A DNA stretch of 64,000 nt from Glycomyces albidus (GCF_009451885.1 NZ_WIAO01000030.1:1-64000), one strand, 5' to 3'; shown: positions 16,162-25,590, counted from the first letter of the stretch. Numbers and translations: made by a program. Notes: generated by a model from the letters alone, not told the origin.

Positions 16162-17207
16162 CGGCCGGGCGCGGCGACCGAGGCGCGGGAGACGAACTCG
16201 GTCGGGAGGTTCAGCTCGGCACCGCCGGCGTCGCCCCCGATCGCGCCGATGAGCTTCGCGACGGCCCGCTCGCCCATGTCGCCCCAGGAGCACCGGACGG
16301 TGGAGAGCGCCGGCGCGGACAGGTCGGCGCCGAAGATGTCGTCGAAGCCGATGAGACTGAGGTCCCGCGGCACCGCCACGCCGTGCTCCAGGCACGCGCC
16401 GAGCAGGCCGAGCGCGACGAGGTCGTTGTAGGCGAGCACGGCGGTGACGTCGGCGGCCATCACGGCGGCGAACGCCTCGGTGCCGCCCTCGCGGGTCGGC
16501 GCGGAGGACTGGATCTCCACGATGGACATGCCGCGGTCCACCGCGAGGTCGTGCGCGGTCACCCAGCGCATCCCGTTCATCCAGGACGCCTCGGGGCCGG
16601 CGAGGTAGGCGATGCGGCGGTGGCCGAGCCCGTGGAGCAGGTCGACCGCCTCGACCATGCCCGGCTGCACGTCCGGGGCGACCGAGGGCACGCCCGGGAC
16701 CGGCCGGTTGACCGCGACGAGCGGCTTCACGGCGGCCAGCTCCTGGATCTGGGCGTCCTCGAGGCGCGAGGCCACCAGGAGCAGTCCGTCGACGGCGATC
16801 TGGAGGCGCTCGGCCGTCGAGCGCTCGAGCTCGGCGGACTCCTGCGAGTCGGCGAAGATGAGCATGGTGTCGTGCTCGCGGGCGATCCGCTCGGCGCCGC
16901 GCACCAGGTCGAAGTAGACCGGGTTGGTGAGGTCGGAGACGAGCAGGCCGAGCGTCCCGGTCTTGCCCGTCGGGAGCGCGCGGGCCATCGGATTGGTGCG
17001 GTAGCCCAGGTCGGCGGCGGCCTCGCGGATGCGCTGCTCGGTGCTGGCGCTGACGCGGCCGGGCTGGTTCAGCGCCCGGGACACCGTGGAGGGGTTGACG
17101 CCCGTGATCCGGGCGATGTCGTAGATGGTCGCGGGAACCTTGCCTTTCGGCGCCGGACGGCCTTTGTCACCCACGCCTCCCCCTTCGGATCGTCGATCGC
17201 CTCGCAT
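16158..17207 (-). CDS. LacI-family transcriptional regulator
   Basis: The HTH (about 28-50; TIYDIARITGVNPSTVSRAL) is followed by the hinge helix (NPMARAL) and a periplasmic-binding-protein-like sensor domain (about 85-345; TLGLLVSDLTNPVYF, LIGFDDIFGADL). The ATG at 17207 gives 349 residues but lacks a good ribosome site. A GTG at 17174 with GGGGGAGG close upstream is an alternative start, just before the HTH. A TATGAT -10 lies at 17241-17236. The ligand is presumably a sugar, and the target is unknown; the divergent serine hydrolase gene is the only neighbour sharing its promoter region. Confidence 0.85.
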   Translation of the reverse strand: MRGDRRSEGGGVGDKGRPAPKGKVPATIYDIARITGVNPSTVSRALNQPGRVSASTEQRIREAAADLGYRTNPMARALPTGKTGTLGLLVSDLTNPVYFDLVRGAERIAREHDTMLIFADSQESAELERSTAERLQIAVDGLLLVASRLEDAQIQELAAVKPLVAVNRPVPGVPSVAPDVQPGMVEAVDLLHGLGHRRIAYLAGPEASWMNGMRWVTAHDLAVDRGMSIVEIQSSAPTREGGTEAFAAVMAADVTAVLAYNDLVALGLLGACLEHGVAVPRDLSLIGFDDIFGADLSAPALSTVRCSWGDMGERAVAKLIGAIGGDAGGAELNLPTEFVSRASVAAPGR

Positions 17208-17336
17208 GGGTGTGGATCACCGTCCGGGCAAGCTGATCATAGGAGTTTATTTCACGTTCACTGCCCGTCGGGTCGCGCACACCCGCTCAGACGATACTCA
17301 GTTGCCCCCGCCCTCCGCACCCCCGAGACTGTGGAC

Positions 17337-18395
17337 ATGCAGACCAGTGAACTCGGCGACGCCCTCGACCGCGAACTCGACCGGCTCGCGGCCGAACGCG
17401 ACTTCTCCGGCTCGGTCCTCATCACGCGGGCCGGACGGACGGTCTACGAGGCGCACCGCGGCCTCGCCGACCGCGCCTGGGGCGCACCGATCGGCGACCG
17501 CACCCGGTTCGCGCTCGGATCGGTCACCAAGATCTTCACCGCCGTCGCCGTCCTCGACCTCGTCGCCGAGGGGCGCCTGGCGCTCGACACCGCCGTCGCA
17601 TCGGTCCTGCCGCCCGAGCGGCGGCCGAGCACGCTCCGGGACGACGTGACCGTCCGGCACCTGCTGACGCACACCTCCGGCATCGCCGACTACTTCGAGG
17701 AGGAGACCGCCACCGACGCGTGGGTCGAGGAGTTCGCGGCCCTGTGGCGGGACCTCCCGGTCTACCGCGTCGTCGAACCGGTCCACTACCTCCCGCTGTT
17801 CGCGTCCCTCGCGCCCTACCGCGCACCGGGCGAGCGGTTCCAGTACTCCAACGCGGGGTTCATCCTGCTGGGCCTGGTCGTCGAGGACGTCGCCGGCACC
17901 GACTACGCCACCGCGGTCGGCGACCGGGTCTTCTCCCCCGCCGGCATGGACCGGAGCGGGCTCTTCGCCGCCGACCAGGTCCGGCCCGACGTCGCGACCG
18001 GATACCTGCGGCCCTCCGCGCCCGGCGAGCCGTGGCGCACCAACGTGTTCGCCACGCCCTCGGTCGGCGCACCGGACGGCGGCGCGTTCTCCTCCGCCCG
18101 CGACCTCGACCGCTTCCTGACCGCTTACGCGGCAGGGGAACTCGTCAAGCCCGACCTCCTGGAGCAGGCGCTGCGCCCGCACGTGCACGTCGGCAGGTCC
18201 ACCTCGATGGGGCTCGGGGTCTTCCTGTTCGGCGAGGGCGAGCGGCGCGCGTACGGCGCCGAAGGCGCCGATCCCGGCGCCGAGGCGCTCATCCGGCGCT
18301 ATCCCGGGCTCGACGTGAACACCGTCGTCCTCAGCAACGTCAACGGCTCGGCGTGGACGGTGGACGAGGCCGTCCGAGCGGCCGTCAAGCGCTGA
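17337..18395 (+). CDS. Serine hydrolase, beta-lactamase class C family
   Basis: The 352-residue protein has the nucleophile motif Ser62-Val-Thr-Lys65 (LGSVTKIF), a YSN motif (FQYSNAGF) and a final VNGSAW region in place of the usual HGG. There is no signal peptide, so it should be cytoplasmic, unlike the lipoprotein paralogue at 2285. Such proteins are esterases, amidases or D-amino-acid peptidases. The ATG has little ribosome-site support. It is divergent from the LacI gene and converges on the DUF4291 gene. Confidence 0.8.
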   Translation: MQTSELGDALDRELDRLAAERDFSGSVLITRAGRTVYEAHRGLADRAWGAPIGDRTRFALGSVTKIFTAVAVLDLVAEGRLALDTAVASVLPPERRPSTLRDDVTVRHLLTHTSGIADYFEEETATDAWVEEFAALWRDLPVYRVVEPVHYLPLFASLAPYRAPGERFQYSNAGFILLGLVVEDVAGTDYATAVGDRVFSPAGMDRSGLFAADQVRPDVATGYLRPSAPGEPWRTNVFATPSVGAPDGGAFSSARDLDRFLTAYAAGELVKPDLLEQALRPHVHVGRSTSMGLGVFLFGEGERRAYGAEGADPGAEALIRRYPGLDVNTVVLSNVNGSAWTVDEAVRAAVKR

Positions 18396-18420
18396 CCCGG
18401 CCGCGCCCGGTCTCGGCGCG

Positions 18421-18981
18421 TCACGGGCTGATGCGCCGCGCCAGTTCAGGATCGAGCGGGTAGACCCGCTCGGGCGGCAGCATCCGCTGCGCCCGCGCGG
18501 CGCCGCCGCCGCGGACCAGCTCGGCGGCCTTGCGGACCTGCGGCGTGAGATCGGTCAGCCCGACCACCCACTCCTCGGCGAAGGTGCGGATCAGGTGCCG
18601 GCCGACGCCGACCTGGATGCTGTAGTGGTTGAGCGCCGCGCCGCGGACCGAGCGCTCGGGGTCCCATTGGACGTGCACGGCCGCCGCCGCGAGCGCCGCC
18701 GGGTCGCCGGTGGTGGGCACCGCGTGCGCGAGGGCCGCCTCCCAGCCCTCGCGGGTGATCCGCACGGCGAGGATCCGCTCCTGCCCGGGCTTGCGGGCCC
18801 AGTTGCTGCGGTGCATGAGCCACAGGAACGACGGCTTGATCCACGTCATCCGGTTGAACGAGAACGGCGCGGTGAACCGTCCGGCCCGCAGCGCCGCGTC
18901 GGCGATCGCGGGCGGGAACGCCTGGTACATCACGACGGTGCGGGCGTCGAAGTCGGCGCGGACCTCGTACTGGGACGGCAT
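18421..18981 (-). CDS. DUF4291 domain-containing protein
   Basis: The 186-residue cytoplasmic protein covers the whole DUF4291 pattern: [16 protein letters not shown] near the start, then [20 protein letters not shown] and a conserved QWDPER. The family is widespread in bacteria and fungi but has no established biochemical role. The ATG at 18981 lacks a clear ribosome site and follows no neighbour closely, so the start is uncertain by some codons. The convergent serine hydrolase ends 25 bp away. Confidence 0.78.
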   Translation of the reverse strand: MPSQYEVRADFDARTVVMYQAFPPAIADAALRAGRFTAPFSFNRMTWIKPSFLWLMHRSNWARKPGQERILAVRITREGWEAALAHAVPTTGDPAALAAAAVHVQWDPERSVRGAALNHYSIQVGVGRHLIRTFAEEWVVGLTDLTPQVRKAAELVRGGGAARAQRMLPPERVYPLDPELARRISP

Positions 18982-19137
18982 GCACCGCAGCGTGCCACCG
19001 AACCGTCCGCGCCGCAAACCCGTTTCCGCCAGGCGTTGTGCGGCGGTTGTGCGCGCCGTGTTCCCCGCAGATGCCGTCACTGTGCGCGATGACGCGAGTA
19101 TCGATCCGTAGGTTCCACACCTCAAGGAGGAATGCCA

Positions 19138-19533
19138 GTGAAACCCTTCGCCAGAAGGCTCGCAGGGCTCGCGGCCGGCGCCGCGTTCGCTCTCGCCGCC
19201 GTCGGATTCTCTGCCACCCAGGCCGGCGCCGAGCCGGCCGGGGCGACCGCCGACATCGGCGCCCAGAGCAACTGCAACCACGCCTGGTCGATCCTGGACG
19301 GCCGGCTCGGCTCGACCACCGGGAACGGCGTCAACATCCGCACCGGGCCCCACAACACCAACCCGGCGTGCACCATCGTCGGCCAGGCCCAGGCGTCGCA
19401 CACGCTCCAGTACGACTGCTGGGTCTCGGGCACCGGCGGCACCTGGTCGCACGTGTACGACTACAACACCGGAGTCCAGGGCTGGATCAAGGACAGCCTG
19501 CTCGTCGGCAACGGGGCGAACGTCCACTGCTGA
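19138..19533 (+). CDS. Exported small SH3-like protein
   Basis: The GTG at 19138 lies seven bases after AAGGAGG; the ATG at 19132 directly abuts the ribosome site and is less likely. The product is about 131 residues. A signal peptide ends near AGA-EPAG (about 32), and a bacterial SH3-like fold follows with [20 protein letters not shown] and a final [10 protein letters not shown]. Four Cys could form disulfides. Such domains bind cell-wall peptides or act as protease-resistant secreted modules. It is a single gene closed by the hairpin at 19560-19588. Confidence 0.75.
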   Translation: MKPFARRLAGLAAGAAFALAAVGFSATQAGAEPAGATADIGAQSNCNHAWSILDGRLGSTTGNGVNIRTGPHNTNPACTIVGQAQASHTLQYDCWVSGTGGTWSHVYDYNTGVQGWIKDSLLVGNGANVHC

Positions 19534-19559
19534 TCTGACCGCTGGATTCAGTGCGCTCC

Positions 19560-19588
19560 GCGCCCGGGCCTCGTCGAGGCCCGGGCGC
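19560..19588. terminator. Bidirectional hairpin terminator
   Basis: A perfect 13-bp stem, GCGCCCGGGCCTC with GAGGCCCGGGCGC around a GTC loop, between the convergent SH3-like gene and the SARP gene. Confidence 0.8.
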
Positions 19589-19596
19589 CTCCCCGT

Positions 19597-20364
19597 TCAG
19601 AGGCTCGGGAACCGACTGTCGGCGAACGGCTGCTCGTCGCGCAATATGGACACATAGAGGCGCTGGAGCGCCTGTCCGGGCTCGATGCCGAGTTCCTCGT
19701 TCAACCGCAGCCGGTGGATCTCGTACGCCTTCAGCGCCTCGGCCGCCCTGCCGCTCAGTTGGAGTGCGGACATGTACAGGTACAGCAATTGCTGCCGGTA
19801 CGGTTTCGAGGCGACGAGTTCGGAGAGTTCGCCGATGATCACGTCGGACCGCCCGAGACGCAGTTGCCAGGACGCGCGCGATTCGATCGCGATGTAGCGC
19901 GATTCCTCGAGCCGGTGCGAAGACGCTTCGAAGACCTTTCCGGTGAGGCCCATCAGGGCCGGTCCGGTCCACACCGCGAGTGCGTCGTCCATGGTCCGCA
20001 CGGCCCCTTCGAGATCTGCGGCATCGGCCTGCGCCCTGGCCCGCTGCGACAGGGCCGTGAAGGCGCAGCAGTCGCAGTGCACCTGGTCGGAGGGGATCCG
20101 GTAGCCCTGCGCCACAGTCTGAATCGGATCGTGTCCGTGTCCCTTGAGTACCCTGCGAAGCGAGGCGACGCGATTGCGGACCTGCCGCCGCGCGGTCGAC
20201 GGGGGCGAGTCGTCCCACAGCGCCTCCACGATGCGCTCGACCGAGACGGCCGTTCCGTCTCCGAGCAGCAGCAGGGCCAGGATCTTCGGATACGTCAGTC
20301 CGCGGATCTCCACCGGTTCGCCTTGATGCCGCGCCTCAAAGGGACCTAGCAACCGAAACTCCAC
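19597..20364 (-). CDS. SARP-family transcriptional regulator (minimal, OmpR-type HTH plus BTAD)
   Basis: The 255-residue protein has an OmpR-like winged helix (about 1-95; FRLLGPFEARHQGEPVEI, YPKILALLLLG) and a bacterial transcriptional activation domain (about 100-245; LRLNEELGIEPGQALQRLY). It is a short pathway-type SARP without an ATPase domain. SARPs usually activate secondary metabolite genes through direct heptameric repeats, but no biosynthetic cluster lies next to it here. The GTG start has GGGAG upstream. Its target is unknown. Confidence 0.85.
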   Translation of the reverse strand: MEFRLLGPFEARHQGEPVEIRGLTYPKILALLLLGDGTAVSVERIVEALWDDSPPSTARRQVRNRVASLRRVLKGHGHDPIQTVAQGYRIPSDQVHCDCCAFTALSQRARAQADAADLEGAVRTMDDALAVWTGPALMGLTGKVFEASSHRLEESRYIAIESRASWQLRLGRSDVIIGELSELVASKPYRQQLLYLYMSALQLSGRAAEALKAYEIHRLRLNEELGIEPGQALQRLYVSILRDEQPFADSRFPSL

Positions 20365-20574
20365 CCATGCTCCCAGTGTGGCTCAGATTGGATATTCCCT
20401 GGCTCTGCGTACGAATTCTAAGCGAACCGGAAGATCATTTCTGTCCTCGAATCCGCGTAATTCATTGCATTGGAGCGCAACGGTTCCGGGGGTTGTCAGT
20501 GGGTCTCGAGGGACGCCCGGGAGGTGGGACCGGGGCACTCGGTCTTGCGCTCCCGGAGGCGCCGGTGCTACGTT

Positions 20575-20603
20575 GGAAACGTTTCCGTCATGGAATCGTT
20601 TCC
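20575..20603. promoter_or_regulatory. Two LacI-type operators upstream of the sugar cluster
   Basis: GGAAACGTTTCC (20575-20586, perfect 12-bp palindrome) and GGAATCGTTTCC (20592-20603) are spaced 17 bp centre to centre, 70 bp before the LacI gene. They match the GAAACGTTTC core used by LacI/CcpA-type repressors. Expected function: autoregulation of 20673-24746. Confidence 0.8.
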
Positions 20604-20672
20604 ATAGCTCCGCTTTCGTGAAGGCGGAGGCACCTGCAACGGCAGACCCGCAACGACAGAGAGGTGGGACAG

Positions 20673-21668
20673 GTGGCCACGATCAAAGACGTCGCGGCGC
20701 GGGCCGGAGTCGCCGTCGGCACGGCATCCCGGGTCCTGAGCGGCAGCCCCCAGACGTCCCCGGACTCGCGCCGCCGCGTGCTCGCGGCCGCGGCCGAACT
20801 CGGCTACATCGCGAACGGCCCGGCCCGCTCCCTGCGCCGCGCCCGCACCGACGTGCTCGGGCTGCTCGTCTCCGACATCCGCAGCCCGTTCTTCTCCGAA
20901 CTCGCCCACGCGGCCGAGCAGGAGGCGCGCGCCCACGGCTACACCGTGATCCTCGCGAACGCCAACGAGGACGCAGCGCAGGCCGACGCCGTGCTCGACG
21001 TCTTCGCGGCGCAGCGCATCGACGGGCTCCTGCTGTCCCCGCAGGGCCCCAAGACGCCCCGCCTCGAGGCGCTGATCGCCGCGAACCTGCCGATCGTCCT
21101 GCTCAACCGGTCGATCGACGGCGTGGACGCGCCCCTCTACGGCACGGACAACGCCGGCGGCGTCGCCCAGGCCCTCGCCTGGCTCCAGCGGCGCGGGCAC
21201 CGCGACGTCGCCTTCATCGGCGGCCCGGAGAGCTTCTCCACCGGCGCCGAGCGCCACGACGCGTACCTGGCCGGGCGCGAAGCGCACGGCATCAGCACCG
21301 ATGACGCGCTCATCGACGCCGGCGACTTCCTCGCCGACGGCGCCGAAGCGGCGATGCGCCGCATTCTCGACCGCGGTGTCACGCCCACGGCCGTGTTCGG
21401 CGCCAACGGCCAGACGACCCTCGGCGCCATGCGGGCCGTGCGCGAGCGCCTCGGCGCCGAAGCGGCCTCGCGCATCGAGTTCGTCTCCTTCGACGACGTC
21501 GAATGGTTCGCGTTCATGTCTCCGCCCGTGAGCGCCGTCCGCAACGACGCCACGGGCATCGGCCGCGCCGGCGTCCGCGGCCTCCTCAGCCTCATCGGCG
21601 GCGGCACCGCCGCCTCCGAGCGCATCCCGACGACGTTCGTCGACCGCTCCGAAGGCGCGGCGGCATGA
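20673..21668 (+). CDS. LacI-family repressor of the adjacent sugar cluster
   Basis: The GTG start is placed seven bases after GAGAGG (331 residues; a GTG three codons upstream is possible). The HTH begins at once (VATIKDVAARAGVAVGTASR), then the hinge (GPARSL) and a ribose-type sensor domain (VLGLLVSDIRSPFFSELA, GVDAPLYGTDNAGGVAQA). It heads an operon with a PfkB kinase, an RpiB-type isomerase and an MHS transporter, overlapping the kinase gene by four bases. Two palindromic operators lie upstream. It likely represses until a pentose or related sugar is present. Confidence 0.88.
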   Translation: MATIKDVAARAGVAVGTASRVLSGSPQTSPDSRRRVLAAAAELGYIANGPARSLRRARTDVLGLLVSDIRSPFFSELAHAAEQEARAHGYTVILANANEDAAQADAVLDVFAAQRIDGLLLSPQGPKTPRLEALIAANLPIVLLNRSIDGVDAPLYGTDNAGGVAQALAWLQRRGHRDVAFIGGPESFSTGAERHDAYLAGREAHGISTDDALIDAGDFLADGAEAAMRRILDRGVTPTAVFGANGQTTLGAMRAVRERLGAEAASRIEFVSFDDVEWFAFMSPPVSAVRNDATGIGRAGVRGLLSLIGGGTAASERIPTTFVDRSEGAAA

Positions 21669-22948
21669 GCGCCAGGGCATCCGGGCCCGCTGGTCGCGGC
21701 ACGCCGCCGCACCGCGCGGCGACGCCGCCCGCGCCGGCCGGCCCCGGCCCGGACCGGCGTGTACCGGCGGCGGTCGACGCCGGGAGCCGATCGAGCGCTC
21801 CTTCGACCGGTACTGAAACCCGCCCAGGTGGCCGCCGGGCCGCTCGCGTCCTCGTCGTCGGCAGCGTCAACATCGACGACGCCGTGCGGGTCCCGCGCTT
21901 CCCCGGTCCCGGCGAGACGTTGAGCGCCCGCTCGGCGGACACCGCGCTCGGCGGCAAGGGCGCGAACCAGGCCGTCGCCGCCGCCCGCGCCGGGGCGGAC
22001 GTGCGCATGGTCGGCGCGGTCGGGACGCGGGACGGCGGCGCGATGCTCGCCGCACTCGACGCCGACGGCATCGACACCGGCGGTGTCGCCCGCCTGGACG
22101 GGACGCCGTCAGGGCGCGCCTTCGTGTTCATCGACGACGCGGCCGAGAACTCGATCGTCGTCCTGCCCGGAGCCAACCACGCGATTCCCGAAGCGGCCGT
22201 GAGGGAAGCGTGCCTCGCGCTGCGTCCCGGCGACGTGGTCCTGCTCCAGAACGAGATCCCGGCCGCGACGTCGCGGCTCGCCGCGGCACTGGCCCGCGAA
22301 GCGGGCGCGGCGGTCGTCTGGAATGCGGCCCCCGCACCTGAGACGGCCGAGGAGCTGGTGCCCGGGCACGACCTCCTCCTGGTCAACGAGCACGAGCTGA
22401 TGCAGGTCGCCAGGCTGCACGGCGTCACCGCCGCTGCCCGATCCGCCGCGGGAACCGACGCGCTGCTGCACGGCGTCGCCCGAGCGACGGGCGCCGACGT
22501 CATCTGCACCCTCGGTGCCGCGGGCGCGGCCTACCGGGTCGGCGGCGAGACCGGCCTCGCGCCGGCGCGCCGGGTCGAGGCCGTCGACACCACGGCGGCC
22601 GGGGACACCTTCGCCGGGTACTTCGCCGCACTCGCCGGTCTGCCGCTGCGCGAGCGGCTCCGGCGCGCCCTGGACGCCGCCTCGCTCGCGGTCACCAGGC
22701 CCGGAGCCTCGCCGTCGATCCCCGCGAAGGCCGAGGTCGAATCCCTCTCCGCGGGCCCGGATTCCGCGGCGTCCTCCGGTACCGCCAGGGCCGCGACTGA
22801 TGCGCTCGCCGAGCGCGCCGGCGCCGCCGGGCCGCACCCCGCGCAGGCCGGCGCCGAACCACCCGACCGGCGCGCGGCCGCTCCGCCGACCGTCGGCAGC
22901 GCCCTTCCGCCGCAACCGAACCCGACCGAAAGGAACACCGCCCGATGA
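21665..22948 (+). CDS. PfkB-family sugar kinase (ribokinase-like) with disordered termini
   Basis: The 427-residue protein has ribokinase motifs: NIDDAVRVPRFP (69-80), GGKGANQAVAAARAGA (97-111) and the anion-hole signature DTTAAGDTFAGYF (308-320, catalytic Asp314; Ala replaces the usual Gly at the second position of GAGD). It should phosphorylate a sugar hydroxyl, probably ribose or a similar pentose, for the isomerase that follows. Residues 1-58 and about 352-427 are Ala/Pro/Gly-rich and not part of the fold; usual family length is near 300. ATGA overlaps join it to both neighbours. Confidence 0.85.
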   Translation: MSARASGPAGRGTPPHRAATPPAPAGPGPDRRVPAAVDAGSRSSAPSTGTETRPGGRRAARVLVVGSVNIDDAVRVPRFPGPGETLSARSADTALGGKGANQAVAAARAGADVRMVGAVGTRDGGAMLAALDADGIDTGGVARLDGTPSGRAFVFIDDAAENSIVVLPGANHAIPEAAVREACLALRPGDVVLLQNEIPAATSRLAAALAREAGAAVVWNAAPAPETAEELVPGHDLLLVNEHELMQVARLHGVTAAARSAAGTDALLHGVARATGADVICTLGAAGAAYRVGGETGLAPARRVEAVDTTAAGDTFAGYFAALAGLPLRERLRRALDAASLAVTRPGASPSIPAKAEVESLSAGPDSAASSGTARAATDALAERAGAAGPHPAQAGAEPPDRRAAAPPTVGSALPPQPNPTERNTAR

Positions 22949-23382
22949 GGATCGCGCTCGGAGCCGACCACGCCGGCTTCCCCATGAAGGACACCGTCCG
23001 CCAGGTCATCGAAGGCCTGGGGCACGAGGTCCTCGACTGCGGGACCGACGGCACCGACCCCGTCGACTTCCCCGACATCACGCAGGCCACCTGCGGTCCG
23101 GTCCTCGACGGGCGCGCCGACCGCGCGATCCTCGTGTGCGGCACCGGCCAAGGCGCGGTCATGGCCGCCAACAAGCTCCCCGGCATCCGCTGCGGACTCG
23201 CCCACGAGCCGTACTCCGCGCACCAGGCCGTCGAGCACGACGACGCGAACGCCATCGCCATGGGCGCCTGGCTCGTCCCGCACGCGCTCGTCCCCGACAT
23301 CGTGCGCGAGTTCCTCGACGCCGTGTTCGACGACGACGAGGACACCCGCCGCCGAGTCGCCAAGCTCAACGCCCTCGACTGA
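22945..23382 (+). CDS. RpiB/LacA/LacB-family sugar-phosphate isomerase
   Basis: The 145-residue protein has the RpiB phosphate-binding start ALGADHAGFPMKD and the catalytic Cys65 in VCGTGQGAVMAANK. RpiB proteins interconvert ribose-5-P and ribulose-5-P, while LacAB and tetrose-phosphate isomerases share the fold. The usual CGTGIG is CGTGQG here, which places it outside the best-known RpiB group, so the substrate is open. Start is the ATG overlapping the kinase stop, with AAAGGAAC upstream. Confidence 0.82.
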   Translation: MRIALGADHAGFPMKDTVRQVIEGLGHEVLDCGTDGTDPVDFPDITQATCGPVLDGRADRAILVCGTGQGAVMAANKLPGIRCGLAHEPYSAHQAVEHDDANAIAMGAWLVPHALVPDIVREFLDAVFDDDEDTRRRVAKLNALD

Positions 23383-23422
23383 CCCGGAACCGTCCACTCT
23401 CAACCGATCAAAGGAGATCCCC

Positions 23423-24746
23423 GTGTCCCAGACGGCAACCGCCCCCATACGCAGCCCCCTCGGTTCGAAGGACCGCGTCAAGACCGCCATCGCCGCGGCC
23501 GCCGGCACGAGCGTCGAGAACTACGACTTCATCGCCTACGGCACGGCCGCCGCACTCTACTTCGGCACCGTCTTCTTCCCCTCCGACGACCCGCTCACGA
23601 GCACGCTCCTCGCGTTCGCGACCCTCGCCGTCGGATTCGTCATGCGCCCGCTCGGCGGCGCGATCGGCGGCTACCTCGGCGACCGCTACGGCCGCAAGCC
23701 GGTCCTCGTCGGCGCCATGATCGTCATGGGCGCCGCGACCTTCGCCATCGGCCTCATGCCGACGTACGCGCAGATCGGCGCCGCCGCGCCGATCATCCTC
23801 ACCGTGGTCCGCATGATCCAGGGCCTCGCGTTCGGCGCCGAATGGGGCGGCGCGATCACCATGGCGTACGAGCACGCACCATGGCACCGCCGCGGCATGT
23901 TCGCCGCGATCCCGCAGTCGGGCAACCCGCTCGGCATCGCGCTCGCCAGCGGCATGTTCGCCTGGAGCGCGACACTCGAAGGCGACTGGCAGTGGCGCAC
24001 GCCGTTCCTGTTCAGCGCCGTGCTCGTCATCGTCGCGCTGATCGTGCGCTCGCGCCTGTCCGAGTCCCCGGAGTTCCAGGAGGCGCAGGCGACCGGGAAG
24101 ACCGAGAAGAACCCGTTCCTCGCGACGCTGCGCGACGACTGGCGCGGCATCCTGCGCGTCATCGCCCTGCGCGTGGTCGAGTCCTTCGCGTACTACTCGA
24201 CGGCCACCTACCTGCTGAACTACATCTCAGAGCGGGACCCGGAGCTGCGGCCGGTCGCGCTCGGCGCGATCACGGCCGCGAGCATCACGGCGATCGCGGT
24301 GACGTTCCTGGCCGGCAGCCTCACCGACCGGATCGGCAGGCGCCCTGTGTACATCGCCGGGTGCATCGCGGCGGCGCTGTTCGCGTTCCCCATGTACCTG
24401 CTGACGAACGACGGTGAACCGGTGCTCGTCGTGACGGTGTTCATCATCGGCATCGGCGTCATCCACGCCTCCCTCACGGGCGCGCAGGGGTCGCTCCTCA
24501 CCGAGCAGTTCCGCACCGCGACCCGCACCTCCGGCGCCTCGCTCGGCTACCAGGTCGCGGCGGCCCTGGGCGGCTTCGCGCCGCTCCTGGCGGCCGCGCT
24601 CGTGGGCCGGTTCGGCTGGCCCGGCGCGTCGGTGCTGTACCTCGCCGCGGCGCTGGTGGGTCTGGTCGGCATCCTGCTGACCAGGGAGACCTGGGGCCGG
24701 GACGAGCGCGCCCGGGTGAACGCGCTCGTCGAGGCCGCCCGGTTAG
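23423..24746 (+). CDS. MHS-type major facilitator transporter; reading frame lacks its expected stop
   Basis: The GTG start follows AAAGGAGAT. About 440 residues show the metabolite:H+ symporter pattern: GTSVENYDFIAYGTAAALYF, LGDRYGRKP (loop 2-3), FGAEWGGAI, and twelve helices ending VGLVGILLTRETWGRDER. It probably imports the sugar or acid handled by the kinase and isomerase. In this sequence the frame passes the normal end without a stop and runs on to 25582 through a terminator hairpin and antisense to the VOC gene. A TAG in the +1 frame at 24744-24746 marks the likely true end, so a frameshift or base error near 24700-24743 is suspected. Confidence 0.75.
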
Positions 24747-24760
24747 GGCGATCGGTCGAC

Positions 24761-24786
24761 GGGGCGGAGCCGTGCGGCTCCGCCCC
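24761..24786. terminator. Bidirectional terminator between MHS transporter and VOC gene
   Basis: A perfect 11-bp stem, GGGGCGGAGCC with GGCTCCGCCCC around a GTGC loop. It begins 14 bp after the likely transporter end and finishes one base before the convergent VOC stop. Confidence 0.85.
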
Positions 24787-24787
24787 C

Positions 24788-25522
24788 TCACTGCTTCGCG
24801 ATCCAGGCTTCGAGTCCGTCGGCGAGGCTCGCCTCCTCGGCGACCCGCCGCCGCTCGTCCTCGTCCAGTCCGGGCAGGAGCGCTTCGAGTCCGGCCTTGA
24901 GGTCGGGGATGCGCTCGCGTTCACCGAGGGCCACGGCGAGTTCGATGAGGACGGCGTGCGCGGTCGCGCGGTCGACCGCGGCCGCGTCGCCGTGGCGGCG
25001 CAGCGCGGAGGTGACGGTCCGGAACGCGGCCTTGTCGTCGTTCTTGAACTCGCGGAAGATGCGGGCGTTGTCGAGGGCCCGCTGGAGCGGCGGCAGCGAC
25101 CTGTCACCGCCGTACTCGAGTTCCATGGGCTCGTCGCGCTGGACGAACAGGATGCTGTTCCCGTTGGGGTCCATGAGGGTGAAGCGGGAGGCGCCGGGCC
25201 GGTACCTGGTGATGCGCGGCAGGCCCTTGGCGAGGACCTTCCCGTGCGCCGCGCGCATCGCCGCGGTGAAGTGGGCGTGGTAGGCGGCGACGTCGTCGAC
25301 GAAGACCAGGCAGCCGCCCGCGTCCTCGTTCGCCGGGTCGGTGCCCTTGGGCGTCTTGCCGTAGTGCAGCGCGAAGCCGCTCAGCTCGAACACCAGGTAG
25401 AGGTAGGGCCGGTACTGCTCGTAGGTCACCGCGAACCCCAGGGACTTGAAGAAGGCGGTGGTCTCCTCGCCGGAAGCGCAGGGAAGCAGGGGGACGGTGG
25501 TCTCGTTCGGGGTCATGCTCAT
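24788..25522 (-). CDS. VOC (glyoxalase/bleomycin-resistance) family protein with helical C-terminal extension
   Basis: The 244-residue protein carries one VOC module (about 8-130; LPCASGEETTAFFKSLGF at the start, FTLMDPNGNSILFVQ at the end). About 100 charged helical residues follow (LERERIPDLKAG-like heptads, DEDERRRVAEEAS), which are absent from standard single-domain VOC proteins. The glyoxalase metal ligands are not clear, so an enzymatic role is unproven; binding or resistance roles are alternatives. The ATG is preceded by AAGGAGA (25531). It converges on the transporter and shares its terminator. Confidence 0.75.
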   Translation of the reverse strand: MSMTPNETTVPLLPCASGEETTAFFKSLGFAVTYEQYRPYLYLVFELSGFALHYGKTPKGTDPANEDAGGCLVFVDDVAAYHAHFTAAMRAAHGKVLAKGLPRITRYRPGASRFTLMDPNGNSILFVQRDEPMELEYGGDRSLPPLQRALDNARIFREFKNDDKAAFRTVTSALRRHGDAAAVDRATAHAVLIELAVALGERERIPDLKAGLEALLPGLDEDERRRVAEEASLADGLEAWIAKQ

Positions 25523-25590
25523 GCGGTCTCCTTCTCGGGTGTCCCGGGAAGGCTAGACGAGATTTCGGCGCACCGCCTATGAAACAGTTT

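Noticed and set aside
15258-17336. Very long plus-strand frame running into the serine hydrolase
   Set aside because: Its first 690 codons are frame shadows of the lipid kinase and antisense of the LacI gene; only the part from the ATG at 17337 encodes a recognisable protein.
19597-20364. A secondary metabolite cluster around the SARP gene
   Set aside because: No PKS, NRPS, terpene or RiPP genes are present within 20 kb on either side.
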